Origin: Gentiana macrophylla
Lineage: Eukaryota; Streptophyta; Magnoliopsida; Gentianales; Gentianaceae
Direction: 5' to 3'
DNA: 64,000 nt
NCBI GenBank assembly: GCA_026214975.1
Contig: JAOBSW010000189.1
Span: 23,189-87,188, forward strand
In this document: piece after piece, positions 57,300-64,000 of the stretch
Position numbering within the stretch: position 1 is the first letter of the stretch
Layout: each line of letters starts with the position of its first letter
Made by a program: the position numbers and the translations under genes
The notes under the pieces: model-generated
Database searches by the model: none
What the model was told of the DNA's origin: nothing
What the model saw: only the letters and a program-made list of their open reading frames with translations

Positions 57300-58140
57300 G
57301 CAGCCACGGCTTTTATTTCTGATCAAGAACTTTGGCACTATAGATTAGGTCATCTTTCACACAAAAGATTCCTAGATTTACATGTTGTTAATGATACTGT
57401 GTCGGTAAACACACCTTGTCATGTATGCCATTTAGCTAAGCACAAGAGATCCGCTTTTCCTTAAAGTACTTCTCATCGTAAATGGTACTTTGATTTTATT
57501 CAAGTTGACATTGAGGCCTTATTGACAACAAACTGTACATGCACATTCTTATTTCCTTACAATAGTAGATGATTTTTCAAGGTTTACATGGTTGTTTTTA
57601 GTGAAATTTAAGTCTGAAGCTAGAGAGCTTGTAAAAATTGTCAGTTTTTTTGTGTGTGTGTGCAATTCAATAAGCATGTGAAGATTGTAAGATCTGATAA
57701 GGGACATGAGTTTAACATGCCGGAGTTTTATAGGGAAAAAGGCATAGTTCATTAAACATCTTGTGTTGACACTCCACAACCGAATGGCATTGTGGAGAGG
57801 AAACACAAACATATACTTAATATGGCTAGGTCCGTGAAATTTCAGTCAAATTTGCCTTTGAAATACTAGGGATACTGTGCTTCTCATGTTGTTTATCTCA
57901 TTAATATGCTCCCTTCCCCAAGAATTCATAACAAGACACCTTTCATGTTGTTATATGATAAAATGCTTGTTTATAATGATTTAAAGGTGTTTGGTATTTT
58001 AGTTTATGCCTACACTCCGCTCATAATAGGTCCAAGTTTGATCCCGGGCAAGTGGAGTGTGTCCATATTGGCATGCCATAGTATACTAAAGGTCATAGTA
58101 TGCTTCATAAATGAACTAGGGATATCTTGTGTCTAGTGGA
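57300..58140 (+). pseudogene. Integrase of element G
   Basis: Traces in order: LWHYRLGHLSHKRFLDL, CHVCHLAKHKRSAF (zinc region), IVRSDKGHEFNMPEFY (catalytic D), [22 protein letters not shown] (catalytic E) and, in the 57906-58136 frame, LPSPRIHNKTPFMLLYDK. In-frame stops and small shifts break the domain. It lies on the plus strand, opposite to element F, supporting nesting. Confidence 0.82.
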
Positions 58141-58599
58141 TATCAAATTCTATAAGAATGTGTTTCCTTTACATGCTTCAGACATGTGTAATAAAGTACC
58201 TTTATTAGCACATGTTCCTTTACTGGGGTTCTATAAATGTCAGGCATAGATGCATCAACAAGTAGTCGAATTCCATGCCCTCTCATGAGCATGAGTCTAG
58301 TGATTCTACAAGTATTCCTACACCTACAAACATGGTTCCAAATGTACTTGAAGTTGTTCAAAGTCTGAGATATTCACAAACTACTTGAAGGTCAAGTAAC
58401 GATTAGACAACAACCGACTTATTTGAATCAAAAGATTTCATCCCACAAGAGAAATCTCCACATTCATTAATAATGTGGTGACTTATGATAATATTACCAA
58501 TAATTACAAGAAGTTTGTTTGCACATCGTGAGAATTTTTACAGTAACCAAAGACTTATAATCAGTCACAAACATGAATGTTGAAAGGAGGCAATGCAAA

Positions 58600-59960
58600 A
58601 GGAATTAGATGCTTTACAAAGCTACACGTATACGGGAAATTGTCACATTACCTCTTGGCAAGAAAACTATAGGGTGTAAATGGGTTTACAAGATCAAATA
58701 TCATGCCGATGGTTCTATAGAGAGGTATAAAGAAATGCTAGTAACAAAGGGGTACACACAAACCTATGGCATAGATTATGAAGAAACTTTCTCCATGTTG
58801 CTAAAGTGACAACTCTCTCGAAACAAAGATTGGCCTTAGCTACATCCAACGCTGGCACATCCATCAAATGGATGTGAATAATGCATTTATTCATGGAGAA
58901 CTTGATGAGGATGTCTATATGGAGTTGCCTTGTGGTTTAAGTCGACAAACCTAACCAGTATGCAGATTAAGAAGATCTCTCAGTATGGCCTTGAAAGCAA
59001 AGCCAAAGCAGATAATGGAACACTAAATTAACCAACGCTTTAATGAAATTGCTTTTATACATTCCAAACATGACCATAGCCTCTTTACATGAGGATCATG
59101 AAATACTTTGTGGCTCTTTTCATTTATGTTGATGACATTATAGTTGTTGGTGCCTTAATGGCATCTATTAATGAAGTTAAACAAGTTTCGCACAATGATT
59201 CCGGCTTTTAAAGACATTGGACCATTAAGGTACTTTCTAGGAGTTGAAGTGGCAAAGAATGTATCAGGGCATCTCAATAAATCAAAGAAAGTATGCCCTT
59301 AATTTGTTAGAGGAATATGGTTTTACTGAAGCCAAACCAGTAAATACACCACTAAATTCTAAACAAAAACTGATATCATGAGTTTCAGAGTTGTTATCAG
59401 ACAACACTTCTTACAGAACCCTACTAGGCAAACTCATTAATTTGTCCTTCACTAGACCAGACATTGCATTTGTTGTACAACAACTTAGCCAGTTTTTATC
59501 AAACCCTACTATCAACCATATGCAAGCTGCACACAGATTGCTATATCAAAAGAAATCTAGGGCAAGGCTTACTCTTCCCTACAAACAATGATTTACAGTT
59601 AAAGGGTTATACAGACTCAGATTGGGCCGGTTGTGAGGATTCAAGAAAGTCTATTTCAAGGTATATTATGTTTTTAAAAGCAGCACCTATACCATGGAAG
59701 GAAAAGAAACAAACTACCATAGCCAAAAGTTCATCTGAAGTAGAATATAGGGCTATGGCAAGTGCCAATTTTGAGCTATAATGGTTAGTATACATTATGA
59801 AAGACCTGCACATTCCAGTTTCATTGCCAATTCTACTTTTCTGTGGCAATTCTAGTGCCATCCACATAGCCAAGAATCCAATATTTCATGAAAGGACTAA
59901 ACACATAGAGCTTGACTAACACATCATAAGTGGCAAAGGTGCAATATAGTTTTCTAAGTC
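58600..59960 (+). pseudogene. Reverse transcriptase and RNase H of element G
   Basis: 58609-58809: LPLGKKTIGCKWVYKIKYHADGSIERYKEMLVTKGYTQTYGIDYEETFS (RT start). 58870-58950: [19 protein letters not shown] trace. 59120-59150: FIYVDDIIVVG (active site). RNase H: 59464-59781 with GYTDSDWAGCEDSRKSISRY and TIAKSSSEVEYRAMASA; ERTKHIELD near 59895. At least five frame breaks. Confidence 0.87.
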
Positions 59961-60104
59961 CGATGCCTGTTAGACAAAACATCAATTGGTCGACATACTT
60001 ACTAAAGCTTTGGATGCTCCTCTATTTCACTATTTTCTAGGAAAAATAGGGTACATTCCCTTTCTAGCCTGGCCAATCCAATGTAATCAACATGAGATGT
60101 AGCA

Positions 60105-60149
60105 TCGATATTATAAGGATACAAGATGCAAGTTTAGAAGATCACAAGG
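60105..60149 (+). repeat. Extra copy of the LTR start of element G
   Basis: attataaggatacaagatgcaagtttagaagatcacaagg repeats the first 45 bp of the LTR, about 75 bp before the real 3' LTR and before the purine tract. Confidence 0.8.
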
Positions 60150-60579
60150 TCAAGCTTCTAAGACTCGACTTGAGGGGGCTATTGAGATTATAAGGGTATA
60201 AAATGCAAGTTTAGAAGATCACAAGGCAACACAACAAGTAGTAGCACAACATAGATATAGTAACTGTAACATAAATGTCTTTGGGGCATTGTTTAACACC
60301 TTCAACCGTAAACGGTTGAAGGTTGTTGTGTCAATTAAGTTAGTTATAACCGCTTGATTCTACAATTAGTAGCACCATTCTACTATATAAAAAGTTTCTT
60401 TCATTCGTGTCAGAATTTAACACTTGAGATTAAACTTCATTTGATTGCTTCTTCATCAATGAAAGTTTTCCCCGCCTTTTATTTTTCAAATTGTTCTTAG
60501 TTTCTTCAAGTTCTTGGGTATAGAACTTAAATTTCTACAAACAATGATTAGACAACATGCTAAAAAAATGTCTTAAGAT

Positions 60580-61078
60580 TGTTGGAGAAATTATCAATCT
60601 AGAAATGTAATTTAACATGCTATTCATGCAAAAACTAAAACAAAGAATATTGACGTAAAACTTATTGATTGATGCTGAAAAGACACTCATCCTTAAGACA
60701 TTTTGCCCCGATTATATGCACAAAGTAATGAAAATCGTCTCCCAAGATACAACAGTCATACTTTTTTCGGATTGTTGCACTTCAACGAGAAAAAGACGGT
60801 GAACCGATCATGTTATGTATATTTCTTGACTCGAATTTATGCAAGTATTTTCATTGAGACATGAAACAATGCAGACTTTGCCAGAAAATATTTCACATGA
60901 ATTTTCTCTATATCAATTTTCACTCAAGTGTTGAGATTATATGGGAGAGTAAAGCCTATCGTTAACGGTTGCAACCTTTAACGAAAGGATACAACCTCTT
61001 ACGTTGTTGTAACCTTTCATTGAATCGATGCGACACTCCATCATTTTAGCATTAATTTTTATTTGAATTTCTCCAACA
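60580..61078 (-). repeat. 5' LTR of element F
   Basis: TGTTGGAGAAATT...AATTTCTCCAACA, 499 bp, with perfect 13-bp inverted ends. The 40 bp to its left (60540-60579) should hold the PBS but show none. Confidence 0.9.
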
Positions 61079-61159
61079 AAAGTTTAAACAAAGGCTATTC
61101 GAATCAAAGTTGACACTTGAAATGAAACGGGTGACACTCGTCCAAAAAAGTTGATTCAC

Positions 61160-61221
61160 CTGCACATCACCGTATGAATTGTACCCTTGTGACCAAGAAA
61201 TCTTGATGAGTAATTGCTCTC
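61160..61221 (-). CDS. PRN: Pirin-like gene, exon with AITHQDF
   Basis: 62 bp between tttag and gtgaat. It encodes AITHQDF and, after shifts, GHKGTIHT and GDVQ. Compared with the family it has one extra base near the start and two missing bases, so no single frame covers it. The sequence resumes in the exon at 51502 with WMTAGRG. Confidence 0.8.
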
Positions 61222-61323
61222 CTAAATTCAAAAACGAGGAGAAAAAGTGTAGTTTATTAAACATAATCAAGTAATAACATAGATGTTTAAACTTTAATTG
61301 CTCTATTGAATCAGAATCAAGAC

Positions 61324-61352
61324 CTGCAGCATGTATGTAACGGTCTCAAAAC
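61324..61352 (-). CDS. PRN: Pirin-like gene, 29-bp exon FETVTYMLQ
   Basis: Borders ttttacag and gtcttg. Its reading GT-TTT-GAG-ACC-GTT-ACA-TAC-ATG-CTG-CAG gives FETVTYMLQ, which in pirins directly follows HPHRG. The upstream exon is not seen before the window end; element H lies there. Confidence 0.8.
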
Positions 61353-61512
61353 CTGTAAAAGTTGAAATGGCTTATCAATCATGTGCCGCAAAATTAAACA
61401 ATAAGAAACTAATTGCCTGCACTCTGCACAAATTTTGTTACCACAAACCAATTTTGATATAGCATGTGTAAACAGGAAATGATAATTGTGCCCCCGTTCC
61501 CAGAGATCGAAA

Positions 61513-61608
61513 GTCCTTATCGGAAAGAACGCTGCTTGCACGCATATAGTATTTTAATAATAGAACTATATGCGTGTCACGGAAGAGGCGTTCTTTCCGG
61601 ATAAGGAC
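61513..61608. repeat. Inverted repeat at the LTR end of element H
   Basis: gtccttatcggaaagaacgc...cacgcatatagt (61513-61550) pairs with actatatgcgtg...gcgttctttccggataaggac (61564-61608); about 40 bp per arm with two small bulges and a loop of about 12 bp. The right arm is part of the LTR end. Confidence 0.8.
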
Positions 61609-61868
61609 ATGTCCGGGAGCAGTATGCCACATTTGGTATCCAAGGAAAATTCTTATCTTATGTCTAAATTCGTAGATTAAGTTGAATTGTATAAGCTTCT
61701 TTTACAACTTTTAGTTGATCCTTTCTTCTTTCGTAATGGCTACGTGTAAGAAGAATACCCGTGAATCTTTGGGACTTTTAGTGAGCCTCGGGAAGTCAAG
61801 GTATAGTAGCTTTCGAGCAAGTTGAAGCGGTAATCGGGAATTAATCAAGGCGGTCAGGAACATACATA

Positions 61869-62492
61869 GTGGATAGGATCGGAGGTTGGATCATGGAAAG
61901 ATTGGGCATACTTCGAGACAATAAGTGTGCAAGATTCCGTTCTATCTCGAGGTTGCTGTGTACTTTACCTTTGTCTGTGGCTCCTTCTACCACCATCACC
62001 ATAGGCCATATAAGTATCCCACTGCCGTCCCAACCTGCCACCTACTTTAATGCCTCCGCCGCCATCTCTTCTCACTCCTCAGCTTATGTACCACACCTTA
62101 CCTTTTATCCACCACCACCGAACTATACACCACAACCTATTGGTAATCCTCATTATCACTCAGCTTATCCGCCGCTGCCACCATACTATCCACCACCCTC
62201 ATATTCTTTCTCCTACACAGACAGCTTATCCCTCACCAACTACGAAAGCCAAAGATCGAGCCATACATACCGTGACTCCCAGACCTTATCCACCACAACA
62301 TCACTAAAAAGAACATCCCCTCGACCTAAGAGAGATACCATCGCCACCGCCTCCCCGCCAGAGGCCTGCTCCTTACCAGCGCTCAGAACCACCTCTAGCT
62401 TACCCACCTACTTACCCCCGCCACTTATCGAGAGCCACATGAGCCTACCCATAGACACTTTCCTCGAGGTTCCTATATCTGACAGTCGATGA
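61869..62492 (+). CDS. Proline/serine/tyrosine-rich frame in element H
   Basis: An open frame of 207 aa. The middle (about residues 65-140) is rich in Pro, Tyr and Ser: HLTFYPPPPNYTPQPIGNPH, YPPLPPYYPPPSYSFSYTDS. Its position after the PBS suggests the N-terminal part of gag or the untranslated leader. Other frames over the same bases are also open and Pro/His-rich (62050-62307), so low codon constraint may explain the length. No domain is recognised. Confidence 0.4.
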   Translation: MDRIGGWIMERLGILRDNKCARFRSISRLLCTLPLSVAPSTTITIGHISIPLPSQPATYFNASAAISSHSSAYVPHLTFYPPPPNYTPQPIGNPHYHSAYPPLPPYYPPPSYSFSYTDSLSLTNYESQRSSHTYRDSQTLSTTTSLKRTSPRPKRDTIATASPPEACSLPALRTTSSLPTYLPPPLIESHMSLPIDTFLEVPISDSR

Positions 62493-63164
62493 GGAATTAC
62501 TGAAAACAAATTCGCGCCAGTATAAAATCTAGGCCCCTTTGATCTAGTGGTAATTGGTTGAGGTGACTTATCAAGAGTAAATATGAACAACGGGAGGAGT
62601 TTTGGAGGTGATTTAGATTGAGCCACAGGAATTTCTCTAGGATGCCTATGTATCCAATGTGTGTGTGTTGAATCAAGTTTTTCGTAACACTTCTTTGTGG
62701 TTGTTTATATAGAGGCGATTATGCCTTCAGCTGCATGGAGTCGTGTCCAATGTGGACTCTCTTCAGTGTTGTTTAAGTTAGAGATAATTCAGGATTATCC
62801 GCTGATTTTAGGAGATAATTAAGACATTCGAATATTAAATGACAAAGATCGGAGCCTTGAAGGCTTGGGGAATTCTTTCCATAATTATCGTATAATTATT
62901 ATCATTACTATACTCTCTACAGATGACTGCGGCGAGATACTAAAGTCAGTGCATTGTCTCATTCCTCACCGGTCGCGGCCGACTGTCATGGATCGGGGAT
63001 GACACCGGCGGTCTTTCCTTTATGAGGACTCGGTTCGGCCCTTAGCTTAACATGATGGGACTCATGGCCCTTATGGTTAGTGGTATTAGGTCTATTCTCG
63101 CCATTATACTGGGTGTCATGTGCCTGGCACGTGGAGCGGTGAAATCCGTATCGCTCAAGGAACA
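62493..63164. other. Unassigned part of element H or an insertion in it
   Basis: No protein motif. tgatctagtggtaattggttgagg at 62539 looks like a tRNA-type box A, but no box B follows at the usual distance. Confidence 0.3.
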
Positions 63165-63890
63165 AGAAGATGCTTGAAGATTTTTCGATGTTAAGAAGTC
63201 AAGTTTTTAAGCACTTTAATGGAACCATTACTCCCGCAGAGTGACGATTTGGCTATATACGGTAGAGACATATGAGATTGGCTCATCATGCAGTGGGCCA
63301 ATCTAGTAGATCTTTCTTATATGAGAGCAGCCCAATAATGGGCGGATATGATTGAGTACCGAGTAAATATTATGGTTTGGGATGAGTTCAAAAGGCAGTA
63401 TTTTTGGAGGAGTTCTTCCCGGCTTACTCAACGGTCGGCAAAAGGAGATTAAGTTTTACAACCTTTGATAGCGGAGGCATATCTATAATGGAGTACCAGA
63501 GGAGATTTCATGAGCTTAGGAAGTATTTCCTATAGTCATGGCTGAAGTGAAGCTAGCAAGATAGCCCGTTATGGAAAGGTTATCTAAGGACACCATGGAT
63601 CCCTTTGGCGGGAAGAAGGCCAAAGACAATAGCCAAGTTCCTTAATATGTGTTGGGAGATCGGGACTCACAATGCCAAGGAAACGAGTAATGTCGGAGTG
63701 AAAAGGCCTTTTATTTCTGGTAAAGGACATAATCACGCACCTCAACAACCAGAAGAGAGTGCCTGTAGCCCAAGCATCGGCTTGACACCACTTTGGCCTA
63801 AGTGTGGCGGCTGCTACATCGGGATAGTGTTGTGTGAGCAGGAGCATGTTTTCGTTGTGTCGATAAATCACATGTAGTTAAGATTGCCCG
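63165..63890 (+). pseudogene. Gag of element H
   Basis: In changing frames: VFKHFNGTITPAE, WADMIEYRVNIMVWDEFKRQYF, EEFFPAYSTVGKRRLSFTTFDSGGISIMEYQRRFHELRKYF, the gypsy gag core; then at 63795-63880 CPKCGGCYIGIVLCEQ, a degenerate CCHC knuckle. Stops at several places. Gag would bind and package the element RNA. Confidence 0.75.
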
Positions 63891-64000
63891 AGTCATGCCT
63901 GGCGCAGCGAAATTTTCCAAACCACCACCAGGGAACATCAAACCTAACGGTCCTACAAAGGTTTTTTCTTTAGATGTCGCAGTTTATAAGTTGGATGATG

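Larger units (their letters stand above)
55259..60539 (+). mobile_element. Element G: Ty1/copia retrotransposon nested in element F
   Basis: The left LTR (about 55259-55624) and right LTR (60183-60539) share gatgcaagtttagaagatcacaagg and end ..ttctaca. The perfect initiator-Met PBS TGGTATCAGAGC is at 55625-55636; the purine tract ttgagggggct precedes the right LTR. aacaa flanks may be the target duplication (55269-55273 and 60540-60544) if the left LTR has lost its first bases. The interior has gag, integrase, RT and RNase H in order, all heavily frameshifted. Confidence 0.88.
51528..61078 (-). mobile_element. Element F: Tork-like Ty1/copia element in a pirin intron
   Basis: The left LTR (51528-52015) and right LTR (60580-61078) both start TGTTGGAGAA and end with AACA; aaagt lies on both sides (51523-51527 and 61079-61083), an exact 5-bp duplication. 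A purine tract TGTGGGGGAT beside the left LTR shows minus orientation. The interior (52016-55258) holds decayed RNase H and integrase traces; the 5' half, with gag and PBS, is missing or replaced by element G. Same strand as pirin. Confidence 0.9.
50835..61352 (-). pseudogene. PRN: Pirin-like gene, four exons seen, frame-disrupted and interrupted by nested retrotransposons
   Basis: Pirins are nuclear cupin-fold, iron-binding proteins; plant members are involved in light, stress and hormone signalling. On the minus strand the exons are 61324-61352, 61160-61221, 51398-51502 and 50835-51320, each with GT-AG borders. Together they read from FETVTYMLQ through ITHQDF, TAGRGIVHSEM and GEAMGVNSPVYTRTPTMYLDF to HWGSK-stop. 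The N-terminal exon(s), which would carry the HPHRG metal-binding motif, are not found. Single-base gains or losses occur in three of the four exons; they may be real or sequence errors. The intron between the second and third seen exon holds element F. Confidence 0.85.
61560..64000 (+). mobile_element. Element H: decayed Ty3/gypsy element, running off the right edge
   Basis: LTR end ggataaggacatgtccgggagcagtatgccaca (to 61631), then TTTGGTATCC (PBS-like, 61632). Downstream are a proline-rich frame (61869-62492) and a gypsy gag (63165-63560) with a zinc-knuckle trace near 63795. This order fits the 5' third of a gypsy element. The 5' start of its LTR is not identifiable, and it lies upstream of pirin, where the first exon(s) would be expected. 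Confidence 0.7.

Noticed and set aside
62535..62575. tRNA gene or SINE head
   Set aside because: Box A-like sequence only; no box B, no cloverleaf.

Overview
The window is repeat-dominated nuclear DNA of a flowering plant, probably a eudicot. It is AT-rich and holds nested Ty3/gypsy and Ty1/copia LTR retrotransposons, a plant L1-type LINE, a Stowaway-type MITE and other small non-autonomous elements. The only recognisable host gene is a spliced pirin-like gene. The species cannot be read from the sequence.

Layout. 1-10266: an Athila-like Ty3/gypsy element on the minus strand (element A), with an intact integrase frame and a 5' LTR plus PBS at its right end. A solo LTR of another family (2773-4343) has split its reverse transcriptase. 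10267-21202: a mosaic of tandem repeats, MITEs, two diverged copies of an LTR-like repeat, a 5'-truncated LINE (15499 to about 17960), an inverted-repeat element and a complete TRIM (20109-20616). 21203-28414: Ty1/copia element E (minus strand) with an internal tandem duplication of about 1.7 kb and a foldback element sitting in a (TA)n tract of its right LTR.

28500-50633: Ty3/gypsy element C (initiator-Met tRNA primer type), with about 1.9-kb LTRs but only about 0.2 kb of its own interior. It carries a solo LTR (28527-30232) in its left LTR, a whole Athila-like element B (32270-43571) in its interior, and copia element D (45602-50616) in its right LTR. Element B in turn has a truncated LTR fragment (41974 to about 42893) in its own 3' LTR; that fragment is related to the solo LTR in element A.

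50640-61352: host DNA. A possible last exon of an unknown plus-strand gene (50723-50791) converges on the minus-strand pirin-like gene. The pirin exons are seen at 50835-51320, 51398-51502, 61160-61221 and 61324-61352. Between the second and third lies a Tork-like copia element F (51528-61078) with an exact 5-bp target duplication, and F itself contains a plus-strand copia element G (about 55259-60539). From about 61500 to the right edge there is a decayed gypsy element H (LTR end, PBS, proline-rich frame, gag). The first pirin exons are not in the window.

Most element ORFs are broken by stops or 1-nt indels. The two LTRs of element B look very alike yet differ often by single-base length changes, and the pirin exons carry the same kind of change. 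Part of the apparent decay may therefore be uncorrected sequencing error rather than mutation. No CRISPR, rRNA, tRNA gene or clearly novel coding system was seen. The most unusual signals are family-specific palindromic 12-mers in the Athila-like LTRs, the foldback element in (TA)n, and the nested interruption of the pirin gene.
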